Assembly (NCBI GenBank): GCA_023418995.1
Contig: JAEZYP010000025.1
Coordinates: 1 to 18,567 of the forward strand
DNA: 18,567 nt
Origin: Bacillota bacterium
Lineage (GTDB): Bacteria; Bacillota; Clostridia; Oscillospirales; Acutalibacteraceae
Direction of reading: 5' to 3'
A program made the position numbers and the translations under genes. Below, in pieces: positions 5,443 through 12,914 of this stretch. The notes below the pieces were generated by a model. The model saw only the letters and a list, made by a program, of their open reading frames with translations. It ran no database searches and was not told where the DNA came from. Each line of letters opens with the position of its first letter. Positions within the stretch are counted from its first letter, which is position 1.

Positions 5443-8400
5443 TTAGAATAACCCGTGCTGTCTTGCAGAATTGCCGTTTTCTTTAACGCCATTCTGTACG
5501 GTTAGCCTGACCGACGCATGGGTGAGGAACCTGTTTTTGCTGTCATAAACATCAATCATGATATAAGTCAATCCTGGCTTTGCGCCGGTTGCCCTTACAT
5601 TCCCATTTTTCAATACGGTGACATTGGCGACTCCCTTGGTGGAAGAGTATGCCTTTATCGTTGTGTTTGAAACACCGGTCAGCGTTACGCCGATTTCATA
5701 GCTCTTTTTCGGCTTCATGGTATAGGTTCTTGTATCTAGTGTGATGGTGCGCGCCGCCTTCGGCAGCAGCACATAATCGGAGCAGTGGGAAATGTTTACG
5801 GTTACTGTTCCGTTTCCGTCTACGACATAGGCGTCGCTTCCTTGAGACTCAATTTGCCTTGTGGTCGGATTGTAGTAATAGAAATAAAGCGTCTGCCCTG
5901 GCTTGAAGCCCTTTTCCAGCGCGGAGAACTGTACCCTGGCCACTGACGGAAGCGCTCCGCTGTGGTCAAAGGAAAGCACTAAGCCTTTGTTGGACGGAGT
6001 AACCGCGTTGACTCTCGGAACTTCGGTGGTTAGGTGTACACTCATCGAGATATTGACATTCGTGATAGGAGTTGTGGATTTAGCCAAATCCGCGCCCTTG
6101 AATGTCCATGTATAAGCTAGCTGCTGCGTATCGGCATCCTTGATTTTAATAGTTACGTCAGCGAGTGTTGCTCTTGCCGCCTCAAGGATTTCCTTGTTTG
6201 CGTTGATGGTAAGCACGGCACCCCCGATGGCGTTTTTTGCAACATCGTGCGGCACGGTCACAATCAAATCAACGTTCTTTTTCGCAGCCAGCTGCTGCAC
6301 GATTGTTTCTGTTGGCACATTGATCGTAACAGCCGATTTTTTTGTGGTGTCGACTACGCTTCCGTTTGTAGCTGTCTGGGTGTTGTCAACGGTAACGCTT
6401 GAAATCGTGGTTTCAATGCTCGCCGTATCCCCGTTTGTATTCACACTGTCCGGTTTTGTAGTTACTGTCGCAGTGTTGCCTGTGGGATCTACTTTTGTTT
6501 CTGTTTGGTCGGTATTTTTTACCGGGGAGGAGGAAGTGTTTTTTGAATCGCTCTGATTGGAATTTGAACGCTTCTCTTGAACAGTTACTCTAATATTCGG
6601 CGCGGTTACTCCGCTGCCCAGTATAAAGCCGCTGTCTACATACCCACTGCCGGTATGGCCGCTGTCAAGCACAGCCGTTAAGGTGTAAGTACCCGGGATA
6701 TTTGACTGATAGGAGCTGTGCAGCCATTCGGTTACTTTTATCCAAAGTCCGCCAAGCTCATTGCCAACCGCTTTCACTTTATCAGGAAGATTCAAGGAGG
6801 CAAAGCTCGTACCATAGGGTACTGTTTTCGTTGTATAATCCATCAGGAAGCCGGTGATTGTTTTCGGGGTTGTGTCTCCGCCGGATTCCGCTTTTACGGT
6901 AACACGGATGGTTGTAGTCAACGCAAGATGGTTGGTATTAACTACTTCTGCGGGCAGGGTTACCGTTCCGTTTACGGTAAACGTTTGCTCTGTGGTTTTT
7001 GATTTATCGTAGTTGCTGTCTGCAACATCCCATTTTACACGGGCGGTAACATTGCCGCAGTCGGTGGTCAGCTCCACGGTTTCAGGCAGCCCAAGGGCGG
7101 CGGCTGTCTTATTCGTGCCGTTTGCCAGATCTGTTATAGCTAGCGGAGCCGTAATGCTTATCAGCTTCTTAGAAGCTTCGTTCTTCGCATCAACGGTAAA
7201 GGTTTTGTCCGCACCCGCACTGTTGGTTTCCGTTTCCTTCACCCGAACCAGATAGTCGCCGCTTGCAAGTCCGGTAATATTGTCGCCTGTTCCGGCGGTA
7301 TAGCCTGTATCACCGCTTTTTTTATATTCCATATCGGTGGTTACGCCGGTGAGCTTTCCATCATCATTGCTGGAGGTAGTGCAGCCAACGGCGGATACGC
7401 CGGTGACTGCGGGACCGTCCGCCTTGGCAATCTCGTCGGTAGCGCTGCTCGTGACAGAACCGGTTTGAGCCGTGCTTTTCACCTCACAGGTAAGGGTATT
7501 ATTGATGTCATCTTTCACAATTTTATAAGTTGTGCCTGTGCCAATACTGGTGCTGCCCCGTTTCCACTGATAAGAGAGAATGCCGGTGTTGTTGCCGGAG
7601 GCGTATACGGCGGTCAGGGTTTCTCCGTATTTCTGCGTGCCGCTGATGGTTACCGTTCCGGTAAGTGCGGGGGGAGCATATGCCTGGCCCAGCACCGGGT
7701 ATCCGCCGTTTGCGGGAGGGGCAGTGTCGTCGGCTTTCCAGGTGAAGTAATCGGTGCTTGCTGTGGCGTTCACCCAGCCGTTCAGGGCGGCAAGGAGAGT
7801 GCTGCCGTTAGCAAGGGTCTGCTCTGTGCCGCAGTTGGCGGCTGTGCCCGCCGTCAGTGCGCCGCCGTCGTCCGCAAAGGTGCCGCAGCCTGTAAAAATG
7901 AATTGAGGCTTGCTATAGCCCTTAAGATTGGGGCCCTGTTTCGAATAGCAGTTTGTGATCGATCCGTCATAACTAGCATAACCAAACAGACCGCCGGCAT
8001 AATTCGAGGTTGCGCCGCGTGCCGAAAGTGTGCCGGTGCTGTAACAGTTTGCATATGCTCCGTAGCTTGTTTGACCCATGATACCGCCGGCATAAGATGC
8101 GATCTTGGTGCAGGCAGCGGTAATATTGCCCGTGTTATAACAGTTGGTGATGATTGACTTGTAAGCATTGCCCGCGATACCGCCGGCAGAAGTTTGGCTG
8201 GCGCTGCTATTGGTGCAGAAAACGTCAGCGTGGTTGCCGCAGTTTAAGATGGTGGTGTTGTTTGCGTTGCCCACAATGCTGCCGGCGTAAGATTCACCGC
8301 CAATGGTAGTGGTGATGGTTCCGGAGGCAATGCATAGATTTTTGATCGTGGAGCCACTTGTTTGCCCAAAAAATCCGGCGTGGTTACTGGTTTCATGAAC

Positions 8401-9573
8401 GGTCAGGTGCGCTATGCTGTGCCCCTGACCGTCAAAAGTTCCGGTGAAGGCGTTTTTCCAGGAGCCCACAGGCGTCCACTGAAAGACGGAGACGTCGATG
8501 TCGTTGGCAAGCTTCACGGCGTAGTCAAGATAAGCTGTGCCGCTTGCCGACCAGAACGCCGCACCCTTGGCAGTCTTGATGATAAGCGTTTTGCTGCCGG
8601 TGTCCAATTCATAGTCCGTACCGGAAGCCGCCGCAGGGGTAGCTACCGCGTACTCTGTAGCCTTTGGGAAAAAGACAGCGATATAACGGAACTGGTTAAG
8701 CCTTGCGTCGCTGGGAGTAATATCATCGGTGAGACCTGTATAGCCGCCTTTGATGATAAACCCATCTGCAGTCAACGTACCGGCGAGCGCAAAGCCGGGG
8801 CTGGAAGAATATCCGCCGCTTTCACCGCCGGTTAAGCTTACTGTGGCAATATCGGTAACGGTAAGATCACCGCTGATACCGTTACCGCTCGCACCGCTCG
8901 GCGCGAGTGCCGGGCCCATGCCGCCGGTGGCGGTGAGTGACGCCGCGCCTGTAGCGGTGACATTCCCGTTAATGCCCTCACCGCCGTCGCCGCCCCCTGC
9001 GTTGGCGTTAATGCCGCCGTTGGCATTAACCGTCGCCGTGCCGCTGATGGAAACGTCACCGCTGATACCGTTGCCGCCATTGCTGCTGCCCATTGCACCA
9101 GCTCCGGCCGCGCCGCCATTTGTGGTGAGTGTTTTTGTACCGGTGATGCTGACATTGCCGCTGATACCGTTGCCGCCGTTGCCGGGAGCAATAGGATCGG
9201 CTCTGCCCAAACCGCCGGTGAGGGAGCTGTTGGTGATTACGTTGAGAGTAGTGCCGCTGCCTGTCACGGTGAGTGCACTTCCTCCGCTGTAATCCGGCGC
9301 GCTGATCGTTACACCGCTGAGGTTTAAGGTGACGTTGTTGGCAGAAACCATGATAAGGTTAGAGGTGGAGGTTTTTCCCTCGGCCATTCCAACGGTGTAG
9401 GATTCACCCGCTGACGCCAAAATCAGGGTGTTGTCCGCGAAAATCGGTGCAGCTCCGCTGTAGGTAACTGTAAAATCCCCAAAAGTACCAGTTTCAGAAG
9501 CCCATGCTACAGTGGGCATCATCGTTAGCACGGTGCCTACCGCAAGCAGAATACTTAAAATCTTTTTTTTCAT
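5443..9573 (-). CDS. Giant secreted GLUG-repeat, adhesin-like protein
   Basis: The 1376-residue product starts with a signal peptide (residues 1-25, MKKKILSILLAVG... AWA before SE) after AGGAGG. Residues 30-130 look like a beta-helix or carbohydrate-binding start. Residues 131-240 hold about four degenerate 30-34 residue units with GNGISG-x-V-x-I-x-GT. Residues about 370-545 contain GLUG-type repeats (TFDGQGHSI, AGGIAGNA, AGGLFGYAS, repeated NCY). After that come Ig-like segments (YQWKRGSTSIGTGTTYKI; a bacterial Ig region around KTITGFLMDYTTKTVPYGT) and a Ser/Thr/Asn/Gln-rich linker. It ends in a beta-rich domain and VKENGNSARQHGLF. There is no LPXTG, SLH or C-terminal membrane helix, so how it stays at the surface is unclear. 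Function is inferred as adhesion or matrix binding. It is preceded at 15 bases by the 73-residue Cys-rich gene. Confidence 0.9.
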   Translation of the reverse strand: MKKKILSILLAVGTVLTMMPTVAWASETGTFGDFTVTYSGAAPIFADNTLILASAGESYTVGMAEGKTSTSNLIMVSANNVTLNLSGVTISAPDYSGGSALTVTGSGTTLNVITNSSLTGGLGRADPIAPGNGGNGISGNVSITGTKTLTTNGGAAGAGAMGSSNGGNGISGDVSISGTATVNANGGINANAGGGDGGEGINGNVTATGAASLTATGGMGPALAPSGASGNGISGDLTVTDIATVSLTGGESGGYSSSPGFALAGTLTADGFIIKGGYTGLTDDITPSDARLNQFRYIAVFFPKATEYAVATPAAASGTDYELDTGSKTLIIKTAKGAAFWSASGTAYLDYAVKLANDIDVSVFQWTPVGSWKNAFTGTFDGQGHSIAHLTVHETSNHAGFFGQTSGSTIKNLCIASGTITTTIGGESYAGSIVGNANNTTILNCGNHADVFCTNSSASQTSAGGIAGNAYKSIITNCYNTGNITAACTKIASYAGGIMGQTSYGAYANCYSTGTLSARGATSNYAGGLFGYASYDGSITNCYSKQGPNLKGYSKPQFIFTGCGTFADDGGALTAGTAANCGTEQTLANGSTLLAALNGWVNATASTDYFTWKADDTAPPANGGYPVLGQAYAPPALTGTVTISGTQKYGETLTAVYASGNNTGILSYQWKRGSTSIGTGTTYKIVKDDINNTLTCEVKSTAQTGSVTSSATDEIAKADGPAVTGVSAVGCTTSSNDDGKLTGVTTDMEYKKSGDTGYTAGTGDNITGLASGDYLVRVKETETNSAGADKTFTVDAKNEASKKLISITAPLAITDLANGTNKTAAALGLPETVELTTDCGNVTARVKWDVADSNYDKSKTTEQTFTVNGTVTLPAEVVNTNHLALTTTIRVTVKAESGGDTTPKTITGFLMDYTTKTVPYGTSFASLNLPDKVKAVGNELGGLWIKVTEWLHSSYQSNIPGTYTLTAVLDSGHTGSGYVDSGFILGSGVTAPNIRVTVQEKRSNSNQSDSKNTSSSPVKNTDQTETKVDPTGNTATVTTKPDSVNTNGDTASIETTISSVTVDNTQTATNGSVVDTTKKSAVTINVPTETIVQQLAAKKNVDLIVTVPHDVAKNAIGGAVLTINANKEILEAARATLADVTIKIKDADTQQLAYTWTFKGADLAKSTTPITNVNISMSVHLTTEVPRVNAVTPSNKGLVLSFDHSGALPSVARVQFSALEKGFKPGQTLYFYYYNPTTRQIESQGSDAYVVDGNGTVTVNISHCSDYVLLPKAARTITLDTRTYTMKPKKSYEIGVTLTGVSNTTIKAYSSTKGVANVTVLKNGNVRATGAKPGLTYIMIDVYDSKNRFLTHASVRLTVQNGVKENGNSARQHGLF
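7939..8388 (-). repeat. GLUG-motif repeats within the giant gene
   Basis: This stretch codes residues 396-545, where units of about 25-35 residues recur with an A-G-G-(I/L)-x-G core followed by a T-N-C-Y strand. GLUG repeats are found in secreted adhesins and IgA-peptidase-like proteins of gut Firmicutes. Confidence 0.65.
8854..9183 (-). repeat. Gly-rich GNGISG repeats within the giant gene
   Basis: This stretch codes residues 131-240, with four degenerate units carrying GNGISG/EGINGN followed by V-x-I-x-GT and a GG turn. The DNA is correspondingly repetitive in CCGCTGAT and GCCGCC-type blocks and could be prone to slippage. Confidence 0.65.
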
Positions 9574-9588
9574 CTTGTTTTTATCCTC

Positions 9589-9810
9589 CTATTTTACTAT
9601 CTTTATCGGCCAGCAGCACACGCCCACATCAAGCGAGCGGGGCTTGTCCAGATGAAAGTCGGAACATCGGCAGTACCAGCACTGCCGTAATCCATCCGGT
9701 GTATCGGCTCTCGGTTCAAAAGCAGGGCAAATCTGCTGTGGCCACACATTGCCCTCGGCATTCGGGGCAGAGAGGCTTGCATCCTCCAGCCAGCTCCGAC
9801 GATTCTCCAT
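9589..9810 (-). CDS. 73-residue Cys-rich small protein
   Basis: The product starts MENRRSWLEDAS at an ATG at 9810, preceded by AAAGGTG. Six cysteines are seen: C28 (QQICPAF), C44, C47 and C49 (QCWYCRC), and C65-C66 (VCCWP). A CX2C plus two outer cysteines could bind zinc or iron. It also has many Trp and a conserved-looking PDGLRQCWYC core. It reminds me of an uncharacterised small protein common in gut Clostridia, from memory only. The stop TAG at 9589 forms part of the TAGGAGGA ribosome binding site of the giant secreted-protein gene, so the two are co-transcribed and probably coupled. No signal peptide, so cytoplasmic. Confidence 0.7.
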   Translation of the reverse strand: MENRRSWLEDASLSAPNAEGNVWPQQICPAFEPRADTPDGLRQCWYCRCSDFHLDKPRSLDVGVCCWPIKIVK

Positions 9811-9836
9811 AATACCACACACCTTTTCACTAAAAT

Positions 9837-9858
9837 ATTTGCCAATGCTTTTGCAAAT
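9837..9858. promoter_or_regulatory. Inverted repeat upstream of the Cys-rich gene
   Basis: ATTTGC and GCAAAT (9837-9842 and 9853-9858) are separated by ten bases in the AT-rich region ahead of the 73-residue gene. It could be an operator. No convincing -35/-10 pair was found next to it. Confidence 0.25.
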
Positions 9859-9884
9859 CTGAAAATAATAATACTATAACAAAT

Positions 9885-9915
9885 AAAAAAAAGAGTCTTT
9901 ACACTTAAAAGACTC
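9885..9915 (-). terminator. Terminator of the nitroreductase remnant
   Basis: GAGTCTTT (9893-9900) and AAAGACTC (9908-9915) form an 8-bp stem. The minus-strand product ends in eight U residues (9885-9892). It directly follows the point where nitroreductase similarity stops, which shows that the longer open frame reading through it is not a real gene end. Confidence 0.75.
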
Positions 9916-9917
9916 AT

Positions 9918-10222
9918 TTTTACACTTAATAACTCGTATTCATATTTCTGCCAATAAACCACGTTATCGTTATATTGTGTTCTTGGCTCTTTGATTTCAT
10001 TTGGATAGCCTAAACAAACAGCGCCCAGCGGGATTACGCAATCGGGAATATCCAATAGCTTACGAACAGGTTTAATTATAATCGGTATCGGATGAAGTCC
10101 AATCCACACAGAACCAATTCCCATTCCTGCCGCCGCAAGAAGAATATCTTCAGCTGCCGCGCTGCAGTCCTGAATCCAGTAATCCCTACTTGGCTCCGGA
10201 AAAGCAAAATTCAATCCACCAT
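9918..10222 (-). pseudogene. Nitroreductase, C-terminal half only
   Basis: The frame reads FAFPEPSRDYWIQDCSAAAE, then ILLAAAGMGIGSVWIGLHPI, and later DIPDCVIPLGAVCLGYPNEI and KEPRTQYNDNVVYWQKYE. This is the second half of an FMN-dependent nitroreductase: the helix AAAEDILLAA, the GSVWIG strand and the PLGAVCLGYP strand. The N-terminal half with the FMN phosphate-binding arginines is missing; an in-frame TGA stands just upstream, followed by AT-rich non-coding DNA leading to the structured RNA promoter. The natural stop also seems lost, since the frame runs on through a terminator to 9603. I infer a 5' deletion, possibly linked to insertion or rearrangement beside the RNA gene. Confidence 0.75.
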
Positions 10223-10269
10223 ATCAATAGAACTTTTCTATTTTCTTTTCATTTATTTTTAAAATAATA

Positions 10270-10298
10270 TTGCAAATGAAAACAAAACGCGCTATAAT
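10270..10298 (+). promoter_or_regulatory. Promoter of structured RNA copy 1
   Basis: TTGCAA (10270-10275), 17-base spacer, TATAAT (10293-10298). The second RNA copy has the same hexamers and spacing with an unrelated spacer, which argues that the hexamers are under selection. Start expected at about 10305. Confidence 0.85.
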
Positions 10299-10304
10299 TC
10301 TCAT

Positions 10305-10529
10305 AGAGGCACAATAAAAAACACAAACGCAGAAGCAGGTGTACCACCACCTGCCTCCTGCGATACGGAGACGAACCCTCCATACCACAACGGGAAATCC
10401 CGCACGTTTGCAAACATTATTATACTTCTTTCGTCACATTTTGTACAGAGGGAAGTTTTAAGATTTTTGCGATTGCTGAAGGAACCCTGCGCTGTGTATG
10501 GAAAAAGAATTCCGTACATAGCGTTTTTT
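10305..10529 (+). ncRNA. Structured non-coding RNA, copy 1 (raiA-like candidate)
   Basis: A freestanding transcript of about 225 nt between a consensus promoter and an intrinsic terminator. Visible pairing: CAAACG (10324-10329) with CGTTTG (10405-10410) closes a multibranch. Inside it are a long hairpin with GCAGGTG/CACCTGC (about 10330-10360), an imperfect ACGGAG/CTCCAT hairpin (10364-10384), and CGGG/CCCG (about 10390-10401). A 3' stem ACTTCTTTC/GAGGGAAGT (10424-10432, 10448-10456) and the terminator follow. Copy 2 at 18372 is nearly identical except for loops and a compensatory G-C to A-T change in the long hairpin, as expected for selected RNA. Size, promoter and architecture recall the clostridial raiA RNA class; 6S RNA is less likely because the ends do not form one long rod. 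The family name is unverified. Confidence 0.7.
10490..10529 (+). terminator. Terminator of RNA copy 1
   Basis: A 14-bp stem (10490-10503 with 10510-10523, two G-U pairs) is followed by TTTTTT at 10524-10529. The same 5' arm begins at the right edge of the window in copy 2. Confidence 0.85.
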
Positions 10530-10551
10530 ATTGCTGCTCCCGAATAGAGCG

Positions 10552-10608
10552 GCGCGGGCGGCTCACCAGGATTACCACCCTGTTGAAACCCCACACACCC
10601 GCCCGCGC
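10552..10608. other. Unexplained GC-rich stem-loop
   Basis: GCGCGGGCGG (10552-10561) pairs perfectly with CCGCCCGCGC (10599-10608). The 37-base loop itself contains CAGG/CCTG. It lies between the RNA terminator and a second strong terminator. No coding frame here is convincing. It could be a second small RNA, part of a riboswitch-like element or a recombination remnant. Confidence 0.5.
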
Positions 10609-10664
10609 AAGCTAATTCGTTATTATTCGGGGTGCAATAAGAAGAGATAAAGGTGATCGCGGAA

Positions 10665-10696
10665 AAAAACAGCGTCCCGTTCGGGGCGCTGTTTTT
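10665..10696. terminator. Strong 14-bp terminator hairpin
   Basis: AAAAACAGCGTCCC pairs with GGGGCGCTGTTTTT around a GTTC loop, giving a U-run on the plus strand and an A-run before it. It has no identified gene directly upstream on the plus strand other than the RNA gene, which has its own terminator. It may end a transcript covering the 10552-10608 stem-loop. The rest of 10530-10773 holds nothing else I can identify. Confidence 0.7.
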
Positions 10697-10773
10697 GTGT
10701 CACATTCGTTATTTCAATTGATATCCCAATCAAGTAATCTACAAAATAAGATTATGTTAAAAACAGAAATATA

Positions 10774-10802
10774 TTACAATATATTCTATATTGTGCTATA
10801 AT
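10774..10802 (+). promoter_or_regulatory. Promoter of the AT-rich membrane-protein gene
   Basis: TTACAA (10774-10779), 17-base spacer, TATAAT (10797-10802), about 35 bases ahead of the coding start at 10839. Confidence 0.7.
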
Positions 10803-10838
10803 ATAAAATAAATATTATTGAATCTTGGAGTGAAATAA

Positions 10839-11588
10839 TTGAAAAGAATAATTGCAAAGCAAAAATACAAAACTAATCTTATTATAGTTTTATCAGTGAT
10901 TCTTACGTTATTATCATTTTTGTACTTGTTATTATCGACACATAATATGTTAATTAGTTATAACTATTCTGATTTTAGATCATATTTAGAGGTTATATAT
11001 TTCATTTCTTCTCCCGCACTCTTAATTGTTTCGATAGTCGCATTAAGACAAATTAATGTCACAGTTTCATCTATAGAGATTACTTCAAAAAGAGATGCAA
11101 CTAAGCTTGCGGCAGAACAATGTAAGCAATTCTTTGAATGTATGGTTCCTTATTCAGACGAATTATATAATTTTGAAAAGAAAATAGGCCTAAAAACATA
11201 TGGATCTGTAACTAATATAAAGGATATAAAGGGGTCATTTTCATGTACTGTAAACATCAGTCAAAAAGTGATAGATAATTTAGATGAATTATTTCCTTAT
11301 CTTGAAAAAACATTAAATGCTTTTGAAGCATTTTCGATGTACTTAAACTCTGGTGTTGTTGAAGAAGAACTGGTGTTTGGCTCTGTTGGTTATACTTTCT
11401 GTATTACAATTGAAAGACTTTTTCCTGTAATAATATACTTATCAGATGATAAATATCTAAAGAACATAATTAAGCTGTATAACCATTGGAATTCAAAAAT
11501 AAACATAATCGATAACATCGAAAAATTGAAAAATAGTCTCGATTCGCATAATAATTATCAGATACAGAAAATAGGGTATAATTCATAA
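10839..11588 (+). CDS. AT-rich two-helix membrane protein of unknown function
   Basis: The 249-residue product starts at TTG (10839) after GGAG with eight bases spacing. Two N-terminal membrane helices are clear (about residues 13-33 and 51-68), followed by a cytoplasmic, helix-rich domain of about 180 residues containing VEEELVFGSVGYTFCITIER. The layout resembles DUF4760-type proteins, a weak likeness by eye. Base composition is strikingly AT-rich and codon use favours A/T endings, unlike ychF and tex next to it. It has its own promoter and terminator and sits beside a repeated RNA gene and a truncated gene. I infer a recently transferred single-gene cargo; a role in phage defence or membrane stress is possible but not shown. 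Confidence 0.75.
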   Translation: MKRIIAKQKYKTNLIIVLSVILTLLSFLYLLLSTHNMLISYNYSDFRSYLEVIYFISSPALLIVSIVALRQINVTVSSIEITSKRDATKLAAEQCKQFFECMVPYSDELYNFEKKIGLKTYGSVTNIKDIKGSFSCTVNISQKVIDNLDELFPYLEKTLNAFEAFSMYLNSGVVEEELVFGSVGYTFCITIERLFPVIIYLSDDKYLKNIIKLYNHWNSKINIIDNIEKLKNSLDSHNNYQIQKIGYNS

Positions 11589-11635
11589 TTGTTTAGAAAC
11601 AATGCAGAGATATCTTTTGCAATTAAAATCCAAAA

Positions 11636-11668
11636 GGGCTGGACGATGCTTATGCATTCGTCCAGCCC
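11636..11668. terminator. Shared terminator between convergent genes
   Basis: GGGCTGGACGA-TGC pairs with GCA-T-TCGTCCAGCCC (14 pairs, one bulge). The plus strand continues GCTATTTTTATAG and the minus strand CTTTTGGATTTT, so it can serve both the membrane-protein gene and ychF. Confidence 0.8.
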
Positions 11669-11689
11669 GCTATTTTTATAGATGATAAA

Positions 11690-12784
11690 TCACACATTAA
11701 ACCGGAACAATACGATATCCCCGTCCTGCATGACATATTCTTTTCCTTCACTGCGCACCAAACCCTTTTCCTTTGCGGTGGTCATGGTTCCGCAGGCCAT
11801 CAGGTCGTCGAAGGAAACCACCTCCGCGCGGATAAAGCCGCGCTCAAAGTCGGTGTGTATCTTTCCGGCCGCCTGCGGCGCTTTTGTTCCCTTGGTAATC
11901 GTCCAGGCGCGAACCTCCGGCTGCCCGGCGGTAAGGTAGGAGATCAGCCCGAGCAGAGAATAACAGGCGTTGATCAGCCGGTCAAGACCGGATTCGGTCA
12001 GCCCCATGTCGGAAAGGAACAGCTCCTTTTCCTCCAGATCCATGCCGCTGATTTCCGCTTCGATTTCGGCGCAGATGGGTAATACGCCCGCGTGCTCGCC
12101 GGCGGCGATTTCCTTTACCCTCTGATACTGCGTGTTGGCTTCAATTCCGCCCTTAAAATCTTCTTCGCTCATGTTGGCGGCATAAATGATCGGCTTGTTG
12201 GTCAGCAGGGAAACGGAACCTAACAGCGCGGCCTCGTCCTCGGTGCATTCCACGCTGCGCGCGGCTTTGCCCTCGTTCAGCGCCTCTTTTACACGCTGGA
12301 AAAAGTCAAGCTCAAGCTGATATTTTTTATCTGCCTTAATCATCTTCTGTGTTTTATCGATACGGCGGTCAAGCACCTCCATGTCGGAAAGCACCAGCTC
12401 AAGGTTGATGGTCTCTATGTCGCGCTTCGGGTCAATGCTGCCCTCCACGTGGATGATATCGTCGTTGACAAAACAGCGGACGACATGAACAATCGCGTCT
12501 ACCTCGCGGATATTGGCGAGGAACTTGTTGCCCAAGCCTTCGCCCTTGGAAGCGCCGCGCACCAACCCGGCGATATCGACGAACTCAATGGTGGCAGGCG
12601 TAAATTTTTCAGGATGGTACATTTCAGCCAGCTTGTCCAGCCTTTTATCCGGAACCGCGACCACGCCCACGTTGGGCTCGATGGTACAGAACGGATAGTT
12701 GGCGGATTGCGCGCCCGCGTTTGTAATAGCGTTAAAAAGTGTGCTCTTGCCGACGTTCGGCAAGCCTACGATACCAAGCTTCAT
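11690..12784 (-). CDS. ychF: Redox-regulated ribosome-binding ATPase YchF (Obg/OLA1 family)
   Basis: The 364-residue protein is full length. The P-loop GLPNVGKSTLFNAIT is at about residues 6-20, switch/G3 is DIAGLVRGASKGEGLGNKFL, and the G4 region is NMSE rather than NKxD. That change explains why this family prefers ATP over GTP. A helical coiled insert (DRRIDKTQKMIKADKKYQLE) and a C-terminal TGS domain (SYLTAGQPEVRAWTITKGTK... AAGKIHTDFERGFIRAEV) follow. It binds ribosomes and is linked to translation quality control and stress response. I start it at 12784 (MKLGIVG), because an AGAGGG ribosome binding site precedes it and the family begins here; an in-frame codon 24 bases earlier would overlap that site. 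Confidence 0.97.
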   Translation of the reverse strand: MKLGIVGLPNVGKSTLFNAITNAGAQSANYPFCTIEPNVGVVAVPDKRLDKLAEMYHPEKFTPATIEFVDIAGLVRGASKGEGLGNKFLANIREVDAIVHVVRCFVNDDIIHVEGSIDPKRDIETINLELVLSDMEVLDRRIDKTQKMIKADKKYQLELDFFQRVKEALNEGKAARSVECTEDEAALLGSVSLLTNKPIIYAANMSEEDFKGGIEANTQYQRVKEIAAGEHAGVLPICAEIEAEISGMDLEEKELFLSDMGLTESGLDRLINACYSLLGLISYLTAGQPEVRAWTITKGTKAPQAAGKIHTDFERGFIRAEVVSFDDLMACGTMTTAKEKGLVRSEGKEYVMQDGDIVLFRFNV

Positions 12785-12827
12785 GTTTCTTTTCCCTCTT
12801 TGTCCCAAAATAATACGATCTGAATTA

Positions 12828-12857
12828 ATTTTAAATATTTCATAGCGTTTAGCGCAA
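12828..12857 (-). promoter_or_regulatory. Candidate ychF promoter
   Basis: On the minus strand TTGCGC (12857-12852), 18-base spacer, TAAAAT (12833-12828), about 45 bases ahead of the ychF start. The -35 lies within an inverted repeat. Confidence 0.4.
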
Positions 12858-12870
12858 GTGCGAAAACGCT
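12844..12870. other. Inverted repeat between tex and ychF
   Basis: AGCGTTT (12844-12850) and AAACGCT (12864-12870), with an inner GCGC/GCG pairing, form a hairpin overlapping the ychF -35. The T-run lies on the plus-strand side (CACTTTTTTATT), so it is a poor terminator for tex, which reads on the minus strand. It may be an operator or a weak terminator. Confidence 0.35.
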
Positions 12871-12914
12871 CACTTTTTTATTATAAAGGTTTCCGTATCC
12901 CGATGCAAGGAATT

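Noticed and set aside
8854..9183. Possible CRISPR-like array
   Set aside because: The repeats are degenerate, in frame, and code Gly-rich protein units; there are no constant-length spacers.
8750..9292. A long plus-strand open frame opposite the Gly-rich repeats
   Set aside because: A compositional shadow of the Gly/Thr-rich repeats, giving Pro/Leu-rich protein without a ribosome binding site.
9603..10214. A 203-codon open frame starting in the nitroreductase and running to 9603
   Set aside because: Only the first 100 codons resemble nitroreductase. The rest passes through a clear terminator and overlaps the better-supported 73-residue gene in another frame.
10420..10447. A minus-strand promoter-like pair TGTACA-17-TATAAT inside the RNA gene
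   Set aside because: It lies within the conserved RNA body, so its hexamers are not independently supported. The plus-strand promoter is supported by hexamer conservation with diverged spacers, and the terminator fits the plus strand.
10301..10594. A 97-codon minus-strand frame across RNA copy 1
   Set aside because: It lies opposite a structured RNA with its own promoter and terminator, has no ribosome binding site, and shows no protein features.
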